From contig VUYV01000123.1 of NCBI GenBank assembly GCA_008711295.1, positions 2,313,873 to 2,377,872 on the forward strand: a stretch of DNA of 64,000 nt, in the 5' to 3' direction. Made by a program: the position numbers and the translations under genes. Position 1 is the first letter of the stretch, and the number at the start of each line of letters is the position of its first letter. The notes beneath the pieces were generated by a model. It did no database searches, was not told the origin of the DNA, and saw nothing but the letters and a program-made list of their open reading frames with translations. Below are positions 24,807 through 38,105 of this stretch, one piece after another. This stretch comes from Anarhynchus alexandrinus (Eukaryota; Chordata; Aves; Charadriiformes; Charadriidae).

Positions 24807-25417
24807 TAATGTTCCAAAATCTTCTTGGATTTTTTTCAAAGCTAATATTTTAACACTGTTGCCAGGAAGAAAAAAATTGCAAGCACAAGCTGCTGTTATG
24901 AAAACATCGCTCTTCTAATTCCAGGCTTGTTTTTAGTGTCCCCTTGGGTGCCATTCTCCCAGCACCATAGGTTTCTCTTCAGTTCTTGCGATTTCTGTTG
25001 ATTGTGTGTGCATGGCCTCTACCATCTGCCCACAGCAGGTCAAGGAAATAAGCAGCACTAGTAAATACTTTTCTTGACATAAATACTACTAAACTTTGTG
25101 TTAGGCAAGCAAACAAAAAAAAATCCATGTAAGGTTAAACTTAGAGATATAATCATTCTAGCAGTACTCATCATTTATATTTCTATAATAGATGGGAAAA
25201 AATCCTAGGAAAAGAAAATTAAATAAAGTTTGGATGATATGCCAATACTACAGATAATTTTGTGAACATTTTTTTGCATCCAAGTTAAATAGTAAATTGT
25301 CAAAACTCAAAACAAGGCTGGGGAGGGGAGGAGGGGAAGAGAAATCTGAATCTAGTCCATACTGTTAGCCAAGATTTATTGGTTAACCCACACACAGTTA
25401 TTTCCAATGTGTTTTTT

Positions 25418-25457
25418 ACACAGACGCACACACATGCACAGACACAGACACGCACAT
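25418..25457. repeat. Imperfect (CA)n stretch
   Basis: CA units interrupted by G and T (ACACAGACGCACACACATGC) give a degraded dinucleotide repeat. Confidence 0.8.
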
Positions 25458-27239
25458 TAGTTGAGGCAGATGTACATTAAGTATCCACAGTTACTGTAAC
25501 TACCTTTCTCTCTATGTAGGCATAAATTGAAACCAAATATTAATGTTCAGTGCATTACCTATATCCTTTCCTAATATCTCTGATGGCTTAGTCAAAGCAG
25601 CAATATTAAAACAGGTTTATGCAGGAGCAGCAGGAACTCCATGTCCAGATCTTCACTGATGCCCACCTTGTTCACCCTGTTATCACCAAAACTGACTCTA
25701 GCTCCTAAGTTTGCATCTGTTTGATGAGTACAATTGACAGCTACTGAGTTATTTGTAGCCCTAAGGCCTCTCATATCATCAAGTCCCTGGACTTTCAAGG
25801 CCCTGATATCCCCCCAAGCCGGTACTCCTCTATGTTCCATTTTTTACCTTAGGGTCATAGACAGTTTATTCTATACAGAATAAGTAGTTGTTATCACTGT
25901 CTGTTATTCAATATGTGTTTATATTCCGATATTCTTGAAACCATAGGCACTACATTACACAGCTGCATTGCACTGAAGCGTGAAGGGGTTAATCCTACTA
26001 CAGTTTGAAAAAATATTTACTCTTAAACTACTAATAACATTTCTTCTCTCTCCCTTCCCCTCCCCCTTCTTTTATATTTTTCCCTTCTGTTTCTTTGGGG
26101 TTTTTTTATGCTGTTTTCCTTAATCTTCTTCATGCTGTTTTTATGGGAATACGCATCTACGGAAAATAAAGGAATAATGTTCCATTACTTTACTGAAATA
26201 GTACCAAACTATTTTTATAGATAAGCTTATACAGAATTATTAAGAAATTATTTCTCCCCTTTGTATTCAAGGCCTGAAAAATGTGAAAGTTATTAAATGT
26301 TTTAAAACAGACTGGCCCATAATAAGAAAACAAATTGTCTTACGATCCTTTGAAGTCATGTTGAATTGTCTTAATTTTCAAGAGCTTTTTGTATTAATAT
26401 GTATCTAATACCATAATAATTTGGTTCTGATGCACCGAACGAATTGCTGCGGAGATAGGACTCCATGCAGCAGTAATTTCACACTAAAAGTAACAACTTT
26501 GGGTTGAGGAAACAGGAATAACTGATAGTTGCTCAATGGAAGCCTTACAAGGTCCAGGGGAAACCTTATTTTCTAAATCCTGTTGAAAAGAATATCCGGC
26601 AGGAAACAAAAAGGTGATGATACTTTTAGGCTGCTTATACATCTGTTGGAGAAAATATTAGCTCTGAGCTAGGGTAATGAAATAGTAGCATATTCCCTTA
26701 ACTTTAGTCCAACATAAGATTTCAGTTTACAAAACGTTGATCAGATTACTCCATAGAGTACTAAAATTCAATGCAAATATTAGATCTTGGTAACACCTAC
26801 ATATTCTAGCATTCATAAGACTCCCCTGCCAATTACTGCTGGTTTTAAATCGGATGTATTCTACAATTCTATTCTTACACTATTTGCAAACAGCCACATC
26901 AATGCTGTATTTTTCAGTTGCAAAGAATTGAATATGTAGGCAGTATAAAGAGTATCATATTAAAGTTATGTTTGTTATTCCAGAGATTATGTCAATGAAA
27001 ACGTAAAATTACATCTTCTTTGTTAACCTGTGATAAAGCCAAGTCATGGTAAATCTGGTGTTTTCATTAAAAACCCTAGAGAAATTAACAGTCTATTCCT
27101 ATTATGCACATGCTAATGCTTGCCATAGGGCCAGTCTTCAAAGGTTTGGAATGAAAATTTAGATGAACCTGAAGATCATGTGAGTTTTCAGTTGGTGAAG
27201 GTGGGGAGAAGAAATAAGCCTGAAATTTATAATGGAAAG

Positions 27240-27720
27240 TTTGGACAGAATTGCTGAACAAGGAGTATTGAGAGGCCAGCTTCTAGACTAGATGGAAAGA
27301 TGATCCTGGAAAGATGTTAACACATGACCATGACGATAAGGCAGACGAAGAGACAGGCTTGTGGGGACATAGCAGGAAAGGGGCTGCTCCACAAGGGAAG
27401 ACGAGCCAGTAGCTGAAGCTGACCACGACAAAGGGAAAGGGCAGTGACTATAGTAGCAAGGGACACAGTCACAGGGTATCCAAAAAAAGCTCATTCCCAT
27501 CAATGGTCTAGTGATCTCCAGACAAGGTGAGGAAACAAGGCATACCAAGGCTTCACCCAGGAAGTCCAGGCAACAAGTCAGGACACCAGGAGACAGGAAT
27601 AGAGACAGACCTGGCAACTGGACTATTTATCATACAGCTCAGGCAAGACCTGGGAGCTTGAGCCCCCTCACTATTGCAGCTGTGAGTGGAGGTCCTAGGT
27701 TTTACTGATGAGGGTAGGTA
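27240..27720. other. Unclassified less AT-rich block
   Basis: A roughly 480 bp stretch is visibly richer in GC and purine than its surroundings, with motifs such as CACCAGGAGACAGGAATAGA and CAGCTCAGGCAAGACCTGGG. Open frames on both strands overlap (27288-27617 minus, 27511-27708 plus), as expected from composition rather than coding. The texture resembles an interspersed repeat or LTR portion, but no termini were found. Confidence 0.3.
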
Positions 27721-28048
27721 AGGCCTGTTGGTGCATACTGAACTCCGACAAATCTAATAGAAATATTTTAAATGTGGAAATTAGGTCTTCATTCAATGAA
27801 TTACTTCTGTTGCAGACACATTTTGTGGTGGTGTTCAGTTTTGTAGAATAACAGCTTTCCATAACGGTATTCATTCTTTTGCCTCTAATCACTTTATGAT
27901 GATGTGTATTAGTTCTCAACATTCATTCATTCAAATCTACACAAAAATATTCACAAAAAACAATATACAAAGAAGGATGTGACAGCAAATATAACAAGAG
28001 TTTTTATCTTAGAAGGATTTTCAACTGCCTTTTGCCCGCATACCAATA
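27721..28048. other. Gene-free sequence
   Basis: Nothing recognisable. It ends at the CR1 3' octamers. Confidence 0.6.
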
Positions 28049-28146
28049 AATCATAGAATCATAGAATCATAGAATGGTTTAGGTTGGAAAGGACCTTGAA
28101 GATCATCGAGTTCCAACCCCCCTGACATAGGCAGGGACACCTCCCA

Positions 28147-28881
28147 CTAGACCAGGCTGCCCAAGGCCACGTCCAGCCTGGCCTTGAACACCTCCAGGGA
28201 TGGGGCCTCAACAGCCTCTCGGGGCAACCTGTTCCAGAGCCTTACCACCCTCCAAGTGAAAAACTTCTTCCTAATGTTCAATCTAAACCTGCCCTCTTCC
28301 TGTTTGAAGCCATTCCCCCTCGTCCTATCACTACATGNCAGAGCTGGACGCAGTACTCCAGGTGGGGTCTCACGAGTGTGGAGTAGAGGGGCAGAATCAC
28401 CTCCCTCGCCCTGCTGGCCACACTTCTTTTGATGCAGCCCAGGATGTGGTTGGCCTTCTGGACTGCGATCGCACATTGCTGGCTCATGTTGAGCTTCTCG
28501 TCGATCAGCACACCCAGGTCCTTCTCCTCAGGGCTGCTCTCCAGCCATTCCCTGACCAGCCTGTATTTGTGCTTGGGATTGCCCCGACCCAGATGTAAGA
28601 CCTTGCACTTGGCCTTGTTGAACTGCATGAGGTTGGCTTGGGCCCACCTCTCCAGCCTGTCCAGGTCCCTCTGGATGGCATCCCTCCTCTCCAGCGTGTC
28701 TACCTCGCCAAACAACTTGGTATCATCAGCAAAATTGCTGAGGGTGCACTCAACCCCACTGTCCATGTCTCTGACAAAGATATTGAACAGTACAGGTCCC
28801 AGTACCGACCCCTGAGGAGCGCCACTTGTCACTGGTCTCCACTTGGACATCGAGCTGTTGACCGCAACTCTTTGAGTGTGA
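28147..28881 (-). pseudogene. CR1 ORF2 remnant: partial RT palm and C-terminus
   Basis: The minus strand from 28881 reads [40 protein letters not shown], then [20 protein letters not shown] with the catalytic Asp pair at about 28713-28733. It continues to [20 protein letters not shown] and the gap. Beyond the N a different frame carries the C-terminus to its stop at 28147. The frame change and the missing piece coincide with the N, so the break may be an assembly artefact, not a mutation. The endonuclease domain and the RT fingers are absent through 5' truncation. Confidence 0.88.
28338..28338. other. Single N marking a collapsed join
   Basis: The N sits inside a CR1 copy exactly where about 218 bp of ORF2 is missing relative to the sister copy at 17574-17792. 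This is best explained as a contig join placed with an arbitrary gap size. Confidence 0.8.
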
Positions 28882-30785
28882 CAAATCCTGCAAGTTGTGC
28901 AGGAAACCAATAGACCTTGTACAGCATCTCTGTCATTAGTTGAATCATATCTTGCACACATAGAGTGCTATATAATGCATTCACTTAATAGAAATCTTGG
29001 TGTAGCACTGCAATTTATTTTTCAAGTAATAATTTTCAAGGCTTTTGAAATTATTTTCTTGTTTGGTCTTTTTCAGCTTTTACTTTTAAATAGCTGTAGA
29101 CCACAATACAGAACAATAGTGTGGTGCGTATAGTTTAAAAGTAACTCTAATCTTCAAAGAAGACAGTGGAGATGTTCCACTTGCTTTTTACATTTACATG
29201 TATTTACATTATCTAGAATTTATCTCTTCATGTGTTTTGCCATTAAAAATGCATGGAAAACACCAGATATGAAAATAAAGCATTAATTTTACAGTTTTAG
29301 TGATAGTGATCTTGCTCTTAAATACAAATTTGTGTAATTAAGCCTATCATAAGGAATTTCAATACTGAACTTATTTAACTATATTTTTCTTCAATGATAC
29401 CATTCTTCATTGCCACGACACTGTAAATAAGACAATAGAGATGTCCATTTTGGATGATAGATATGATATGAAGGCATAACGTCCTGGAAAAGGAGCAATT
29501 TACATAACTTGAGTCCCTTAGAAATTACGCATCTAGATTTAATAACTCATACGGAATCCCTCTGAAGACAATGGAAGGCAACTTCAGGGGGAAATTTATC
29601 CTTTATTGTAGCAACTCTAAAAAACAAATGGACCTCCTCTTCCTTACACTTCCTCTCTTATTCCTTAACTAGAAGGAAACCATTTACCATAGTCTAGATA
29701 TAAATTGTCGATGTCTGAAGTTAGATAAGGTGGATTTCTTCTTGATGCGTTCACCATGTACTGGTTACGTTCCTAGACAGAAGTAAGCTTTCAAATAAGC
29801 ATCAGTCATGATTCATTGCTTCTGTTTACTTGTTTTTGCCATAAGTAAAAAATGCTTCACAAAAAAATGCAGAATATTATTGATAACCTATCACTGGTTA
29901 AAAGAAGGCGAGATCAGCATACTTGGATTTTGTTTTGTTATTGGTTGGGGTTTTTTTAAAGATTATATTTGAGTTAGTGACCCTAAAATCCTTATATGAT
30001 TGTGAGAAACAAGTGCTTTTATTATGCTTTATTTACCATAATTTTAGATGTTTGTAGTAGGATGAGCTGAGTGTACACATAAACATTTGGGTAGATGAAT
30101 TTCATCTGGTGTACCTCATTCACCAACACATGCACAGGCAGGAGAGGATGGAAGAAAGCATTGCAGAAGTATTCATAGATCTTTGTCCAAAAATCATGGA
30201 GAGCAATGGGTAGGTGGTCACTGACAAATGCAAGATTTAGATCAAACTTTTTAAGTACCTACAGATTTTGCAGAAATGGTGTACTGTTAAAATTATCTTC
30301 TTTATGAAAATGATGTGTAAGGGGTTATTTGCCCTACTTTAATCCATTCAAGCAAGGGGGATATTTTGGAGGATGAGTGAGGCACATCCTATTTAAAAGT
30401 GCTTCAGTGATTCCTGTTATTATGTAGATTTACTCCACTGTTCTTGCAGAATGACATTCAAAAAGCAAACAAATACTAAATAATGGGAAAATGAACATGA
30501 TGAGTACCAAATTTTTGTCTATTGTTGAACTTGTTTCTCTGTTCCAGAAAACTTTCTGAGTTAATTTCAGCTTGATGACATATATGTCTTATTTTGGAAA
30601 GGCAAAATTATCTAACTTATGCTCTGCATCATACACTGATTCCCCTCTAAAACTAGGAATTAACATTATATGTGTCTACCCTAGGATCTGTCTCAATACT
30701 TTTTCTAAGAGTTCAAAAATTCTCAAAACCAATATGACTTTAATATTAATGTATGTCTTTTCCATTGGTAAAACAGGATCTCCTT
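28882..30785. other. Gene-free AT-rich sequence
   Basis: No gene or repeat family recognised. Confidence 0.6.
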
Positions 30786-30948
30786 ATCTATGACGGTGTT
30801 ACAGCATTGGTGGATAAGGGAAGAGCAACTGACATCATCTACCTGGACTTATGCAAAGCATTTGACACTGCCCCACACGACATCCTCGTTTCAAAATTGG
30901 AGAGACATGAATTTGACGGATGGAACACTCAATGGATAAGAAATAGAC
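30786..30948 (+). mobile_element. Orphan CR1 reverse transcriptase fragment
   Basis: About 160 bp encodes the RT palm around motif [21 protein letters not shown], then [20 protein letters not shown] and [11 protein letters not shown]. The frame is open, but both ends are cut. Most LINE copies keep the 3' end, so loss of everything downstream points to later deletion or to relocation of a piece of a larger element. Confidence 0.88.
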
Positions 30949-33900
30949 AGTCAGACAATAATTAACTTTGATGCATAATAAGTTCTTTAAATGCAATAAT
31001 TGTTATTACAATTTTTTTTTTTTGTCCAAAGAATATGGCTTCTTAGAATATTTGAACACTTGAACAGGCTTACAATATGCAGACCTGATGGGTTCATTCT
31101 AAATAGTATTCTTTATTTGTTAAAAAGAGTTCCTAAATTGAAAAAAAATAATCCACACAATAAAACAAAACAAAATGTGTGACCACAGTCTGCCTGCTTC
31201 AAGATTCCTGATCAAAAGGACACATGTTATGGTAACACAACAGCAAGACCTAATTCACAGGCAAAATTACTGTGAGAGAATACAGTAGCTACCGATTAGC
31301 ACTGTAGTAGGGTGCTTGATACCCTGGAGACTTGCCTCTGGTAAATGAATGATGGTCACAGAATTGGTTCATAGACTGTCCTGCGATGGTAGGCATTGTT
31401 TAAGTGCTGGCATGCTTACTCAAGTCTGGGAGATGAAGACACACTACAGGAGAGATTTCAGACATACAGACATGATCTGTGCCCTCCCATTTGCTTTTAG
31501 GGCTCTGGCCCTATTTAGTTTATTGACTCATTATCTGGTCAGGGCCAGAAGTTTGTTTTTCCTTTTCCTGCAAATAATTCAACTGTTAACTTCATGGCTC
31601 AGTCCTGTAATTTTTACAGAGAGCAGTGTTTACTTTGCAGAATCAAGAGCCTAAACAAAAGAGAGAGACCAGTCCAAATACAGACTTCCACTAACTGCAT
31701 TATGTATATACAAATATATATCCTGTTATATAAAATAGAAAGGAAACTTTATGTCCTTTAAATGTTGGTTAATTTGAAGGAAAAAGCATACTTCAAATGC
31801 AGGATTGCTCTGAAGGATCATATGGATTATTACTGAATTGCTGCTCATAAATTCCCACATGGACTTCTTCAAAGGAGAGAAGAGAATCACTTATCATCAG
31901 GGCTCTTCATGACATCTATATGAAACTGCTGTAAAGAAACTTCAAAATATATTAAAAAAAACCCCAACCAAACAAAAATACCCAACTTATTTCAGCTTAA
32001 TAAAAAATCTTAGACTCAGCACATCATTAGGCAAACTGCTTAGGCTTGCAAATGTCTCCAGTAGATGGGGAGTAATGTATCAATTCAGACAAAAAATCTA
32101 GGAAACAAAAGAAATCACATACTGACAGCTGTAATTATCAGAGTGAAAGAAGGTGAAATTTAGATCTAATTTATTTTCAAATTTGTGGAGTAGTAGCATG
32201 AATGGTTAATATTTTGAAGCTAAAATAAGTAAGATTTATTAAACCCATTATCACAGAACTTTGAGATTTTATATTTTTGTCACTCATGGAATTTATTGAA
32301 TTTCACTATGAAACATCCCTTTAATGACAACTGTCAGAAGTAGAATACTAAACTAGAGATATTTTTTTTTCATCTGACCCCCTGTGTTTCTCTTTTTCAG
32401 TCTCTAAAATCCACTGTTGTAACTTCAGGGTCAGATCTCACTCAGGCTTATGACCCTATTCACTATAGCTGACAAATCAATGTATTACTGTTGCTTTCTG
32501 TTCTTTAGTTGTTCACTAGAACAAAGCTGTCAAGCATACCGCAGGAACTCCAGGGCATTCCTTTTGGAAATGCAGCTCCAGTAGCTGATTTTACAACTCA
32601 TTATATTGTCATGACATGTCTAACCATACCCAAATCCTGATCACTTCTTCAGATACTATTTTCCTTATCAATACTTTTTTTTCTGCAGATAGTTTTACCA
32701 TTTGGTCATTTTTTAATGATCACTTGCTGTTTCCACAGACTTTACATTAGAAAAACTGAAGTGACTGCTGTGACCTTGTTGCATGGTGGTCTATGAAATA
32801 CAGGAGGTAAGATTTTTCTGAATTATCTGATCTTTGTAATAAAATATGCCTGTAGTGAACTAATACTTAAGCAGTAGTTAAATGAGCAGTTAGCACCATA
32901 GCAGGTTATGGTACTGTTTTATTCCAGCAGTACTTATGCAGACATCAAAACCTTTTTTCCTTAGCTCATATACTTGTTTCTTGTTTTGGTTTGGTTTTTC
33001 GGTTGGGTTTTGGTTTTGTTTTTATCTAGCTGGTATGTTCTCCTTAGAAAGAAAATATATCACTTCATATTAAAAATGCATGGAAAAATTTGTTCAATAG
33101 CAATTTTTAGTTTAAAAAAGAATAATCACAACCTGAACCTGAAAATACAAAAACATACTTGTATATAACAGAGAAATTATGACCCACTTGCCAAATGAAA
33201 TTGAATTTTTTAATTTTTCAGAGTAAGAAAAAAAAATATTTTTTCATTTCTCAATTTAAGCTACAGATGTGAAGTTCAGTTTCACAGTTCCAGTTGTGAG
33301 CATTCATCATCAGTTATTACAGTCAAACTTTCTGACTTTTTGGTCTAAAGACTAATTAATTTTTGAGCTGGCAGCATTCCAACAGGAATCAGCCCTACTT
33401 TTAGAAGAGTCAATAGACATATTACTATGGAATCCATTTGACATCAGAGACTGAAATTGAGGTTTCTAGTTTAATTCTAGTTTGAAGCAGAGACTAGGAC
33501 ACAGAAAATTTGCCGGTTGCTGGCTTTTGTTGATGTGAGATTGCACCTCATTGACCAGCACATTAATTTCTGCAAAATTATTGTTTTCTTTACAAATGTA
33601 TTACCCATACTGCAAATCTAAGTGGTATAGATTATTCAATGGCATTATCTTAAATTTTCTTCTTTGATTTAACAATACACAAATAAATCTGTCTCTCTCA
33701 TATTCCTTTTCATTCACAGTGGATGTGTTATGCATTTTGCTGTAACAGTTGTAAAATCAATTACATAATGTGTCATAATTTTAACGATATAGCTAAACAC
33801 TGAAAAATGCCTCTGTATTTAACTTTTCTATCAATCCTTATGAATCACCAGCTATTTTGCTCAACACCAGAAATTCTTTATTTAGTGTATATGAGATATT

Positions 33901-36900
33901 TATTGCAATGGGCAACATCTTTTAAGTCTTTCATATATTGGTCAATCTTTGATGTCCTAATACCACCCAGTTTCAAAATACTATAAAAGCTATTAGACAA
34001 TGAATTAGAAGGATCCAGGATACTGTGAGAGTGGGAATATGTCTTTCTCTTTTTTTACAAACACTCTCTCACTTGCTTTCTCTTTTTCTGCAGAGATAAT
34101 TTGATCTTTTATCAAGAATGGGAGCTTGGAACTTCCCCTGAGAGTTGTTATTCTCTTGCTGGAGACTATTGCACAGAAACATGAAAATCTCCCCAAAGGG
34201 AATCCTTTTGGTATGAGAAACACTACCCTAGTACAGATTAGTTCCTCTCCTAATATCAATTGATTGCACACTGATTTCCCAGTGCTCTGTTTTGTTCCAA
34301 CATTTTGCCAGTGAAAAGAAGAAATATTGCAGCTGGGGTTAAGTAGAACAGAGGGAACTACTGAGGGTTTCAAGTTCTTCTCTCTATTGCAGTGGAAAAA
34401 AGTAGTAGCAGTGCCATGCTTAAAGTAAAAAAAAAAAAATAAATGTAAGAGAAGCTAATTATGATATAGCAGGCTTGAGCTGTGCAGGGTCCAATATGGC
34501 AAGGTCAAGCAAAATGAGGCAAAGCCATAAAGGTATCAGCAGGTGTATCTCAGCTACTTTATCTGTATGTGTACCAAAGGATTTTGCTCCTTGGAAATCA
34601 TATAATGCAGAGCTGCACAACTACCAGTATATTGCCTAATTTCAATGTGCATCCCTTTTGTAAGTGAGATGTTCACATTCTTCTGATATACTTCTTATAG
34701 CATACTGAAAAGATTTCAGTTTGTACTCACTGTATCTTCCCTATGCTTCAGCCCATTGCATCAGCCTTTTTTCTCTTTCAAGGTGATTCATCACATTAAA
34801 CATTAGCCTTTGATGTGGACTCCTCACAAGGGATCTCTAAAAAATCTTATCAAGCAATGTTTACTTCACCTCTCCATCATTCTGGCAGCTTGATTTACAC
34901 TGAAATCCAACAAATTAGCAAGGCATGGCCTCTACTTTAAAAAAAACAAACAACAAAACCCACAACCCAATTGTTGTGTTAATTGAACTGTACTTTTCCA
35001 AATTTTCACTCTAAATATGGTTTCCAAGACATAGAATTGATGTGAGTATACCTGATCTATAAATTTTTTCAGTACCCTAAGGTTTTTTTAATTTATGGTA
35101 TTACATTTGTTCAGTGCTCCTGGAAACTTTTCTTCTACTGTTTTCATAATAATTAGTAATCCGGATTCAGCAGTTTCTTTTCCTATTTGTTCGCTTTGTT
35201 CAGTTCTAAAGACCTATATAAAGCAGCAAAAAGTGTCTGGTTTGTGTTTGTTTTTTCTTGTAGCTTATCACTTATGTAACACCATGTATGTACATAAATA
35301 TGTAAATATTTATTTACATAAGTGTGTAAAATAATGTATAGAATGTCATTACCATGTATGCAAGGGTGTCTGTGGCTTTTTTTTTTAACAGTGTCTCTGT
35401 TTTTCATTATATTAATTAACACATGATACCCTTTGTCATAAATGCATTCTTTCTTGACTTTCCTCATCTTTAAAGTGAAGCCATGACTACAATAATAAAG
35501 TATGACTAATTATTGTGGAAGACCGTATACACAGACTGGTAAGCACAGAGTGTATTCTCTCTATAAACAGTGTTGAGCATACCTAGCTACAATGTGCTGC
35601 TTTTCCTCCATGCATGTTGAAGAACTTTTAAACGGTGGGTAATACATGCCTTCCTGTATGAATAATATACACGAATCACAGAAGGTTAACTTGCTTGTCC
35701 AAAGATCTGCTATCAGAACAGTGATGGTGAAAGTATTACAAGGTACTACAACTTGGATTTTCTTTGTTTCTGTGTCAGTGTGAAATCCTACTTCTCTCTT
35801 GCAGAAAAGATAGTGACAGCTTCATTTTTCCCTTACAACCACATAGATCTTAGGAGATGATCAGCAGCAGAAGGCCAAGTAGGTTATTCTGGAATGTGTG
35901 AAAAGGCACTGAAGACCTATGATTACACAACTGAATTGAGCTACAAATAGCTAAGCTCCAAGACAGAAACTCAAATGCGAAGTTTCTTGAACTGTGTCCT
36001 TTTGTGGCAGTTACAAGTCTCTTCTCTGTGATGAAGGTTTCACAGCGCTGAAGTTCTAGAAACATATTTTGGGTGCTGTTTTTATTTGCCTCCTTTTCTC
36101 CAAAACACATGCAAAGAAGTTATTGCTGTATTTCTGAATTATAGTCAGACTGAGAAGTATGACATTTTCAAACAGTTTAGTTTACTTAATACTTCATTGC
36201 TTTAGCATGTTCTAATTTAAAGCCCAACCTATATGCTGTATAACTTCCATTTCCAGCTTTCAGATTGATGGTATTTTCATCATTAAATGATACTGCCTTA
36301 TATATAGTGGCTGTTCATTTACTGGAAAGAAATTCAGAACAACCTCTTCCTGTAGTTGCTTAAAGAAAAGGAAAGAAAATAATGTTTTATTAATGCTTGG
36401 AATATGCATCCCTGTCTAGTGATAGCACAGCTCTTATCCATGCAATTTTCTCAGGAACTGAAAATCCCATGATCGGTGTTCTGACCACCTTACAGACATA
36501 TTTTCTCATATATATTCTTGTTTGTCTCTTCTTTCTTTTATTCTTTTCATTGCGGTAAAAAATAACTACCATATATTAATTCCTAGATGGTGTACCTTAT
36601 TACTATATTCTTTGGATTAGTCCTTTTGTAAGCCATTTTCCTTTATGTGTTATAGACACAGTCAAATTCCTGATGTAGCAAATTGTTCTGGAGTTTTTTT
36701 CTTACATTTCTTACAGGAAAGTTAATTAGTATACAGCTTCCATTTTATTTCTTCATTTGAGTATTGATCACACTGCACTTTGAATCTGCTGCCACTTTGT
36801 TCCTTGATGTCCTGATAACATTTTATCTGCCTGGAGATGTTACTGCAGTGTTTCAACTCTTGTGCAATATATACTTTTAATTTTCTTTTCATATCACAGA

Positions 36901-38105
36901 GTAGTGCGGCACATGTGCAACAGCTTTATAAACAAGAAAGTTGTGAATATTTCAGTTTGGATGTTGTTGTAGCTACGTGCAGCATAGCATTAGGTATTCA
37001 AATTATTGTCCCAGAGATGCATGATCTCACTGAAGGCGCTTGATGAGCATACACTCCCTTTCTAGCATTTTCTGTACATGATAAAGGAAAATGTGAAAAA
37101 TAAGAAAAAAGACCCACTGAACATATGTGTGTCTAATCTACTTGACCTGATTTTATCAAGAGCTCTTATTAAGCTACTACAGCTCAGATCTGTCAGAACT
37201 TCTGTTTAAAATCTCAGTTGGTTTTCAGAAATAAAAAGAAATACACTCAAATAGATTCAGTCACAGGAAATATTGTACAATTTATAGAACTGAGGGAAAG
37301 ACAATAACTGATGGGTTATTTCTGTGTCCAAATTTATTGGATTCCAATGAGTTTTTGAAGAAAAGACTGCAGCAAAGGAGAAAGCATGGCTGAAATGCTT
37401 TCTTAGTGCAACTACTGATCTTTATGTATGGCCAGCGTAGATGAAACTCATTCCAGTAATCATTCCTATTCTAAATAGTCACAGAAGTCAATACACTTAC
37501 TGACATATAGGGAGAAGGCTGCATTCATTTTTAATTACATGCTGAAAATTGACAATATAACTTTTTCATTGAATATGATTTAGTGAACTCTTCGAACATG
37601 ATGGTGCAGAAAAAATACAGTGAAAAGTCACCGGAGCCAATTGTTGCATGTTTGTAACAATGTGAAATATTTTTCAAAGGATTTTATTTAAATGTGCAAT
37701 AGCAGCTTTTACTGCTCATAAAATGCCTTATGCATTTGTACCTATCATGGATGCCAATACTAGAACATATTCTGCTGAGTATTTCAAAATAAATTTGCAT
37801 GGGCAGGGATTCCATAAGCAGTTTTGTCACCTGAAGTCCAATTAGGTGAGATTTACAGGTTGAAGTTCCAGAAACAGTAGGCAGGGAAACCTTGCCTGAT
37901 TTCCTGTTCTTGGGATGGTACTCAGTTTATCAAAAGCAGACATAAACCATGTAAGCAATGTGGGCACCTACATAGATCTATTCATTCAGAAACTTCTCTA
38001 TGTGTGTTGGAGATCATTAGGTTGTGTGATAAGAGGCTTGCCTCTGCACACACAAAGGAGCATGGAAGAACTGTCACAGGCAGGAGAATCAGAATAATCT
38101 AATCA
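30949..38105. other. Gene-free AT-rich sequence
   Basis: About 7 kb without a supported gene. Low-complexity features are T and A runs (31010-31023, 34427-34440), G/T-rich TTTGG runs (32979-33024) and A/C-rich runs (31954-31978, 34939-34970). The 122-codon minus-strand frame at 34005-34373 has no recognisable motif. A strong acceptor-like site (CTCTTTTTCAG, ending at 32400) is followed by only 23 open codons. Confidence 0.6.

Larger units (their letters stand above)
21548..27239. other. Gene-free AT-rich sequence with short simple repeats
   Basis: No coding region is supported. Structures seen: a CAG/GTAAGT double splice-like site (21829-21837), a T run (23966-23979), (GT)n (24792-24806), a G-rich stretch (25319-25337), a CA-rich stretch (25418-25457) and a C/T-rich tract (26045-26075). 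The minus-strand open frame at 25592-25840 matches no family I know. Confidence 0.6.
28049..28881 (-). mobile_element. CR1 LINE, young copy broken by an assembly gap
   Basis: Three CATAGAAT octamers start the element at the left, followed by a 3' block nearly identical to the copy at 17295. At the N (28338) the sequence jumps from CACTACATG to AGAGCTGGACGCAG. These two points are about 218 bp apart in the 17295 copy. To the right the element continues through [13 protein letters not shown] and the reverse transcriptase FADDTKL motif to a 5' truncation near 28881. Confidence 0.94.

Noticed and set aside
25592..25840. 82-codon minus-strand frame starting MEHRGVPAWGDIRALKVQGL
   Set aside because: It looks protein-like at first, but I know no matching family. 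It lacks splice sites at both ends and a 5' context.
28049..28075. Short CATAGAAT repeats as a CRISPR array
   Set aside because: These are the 8-bp terminal repeats of CR1 without spacers, in a vertebrate genome.
32390..32470. Strong acceptor (CTCTTTTTCAG) with 23 open codons and a stop
   Set aside because: There is no donor, and no nearby polyadenylation context for a last exon. It is too short to support.
34005..34373. 122-codon minus-strand open frame
   Set aside because: It has no known motif, no splice context and AT-rich codon use typical of chance frames.
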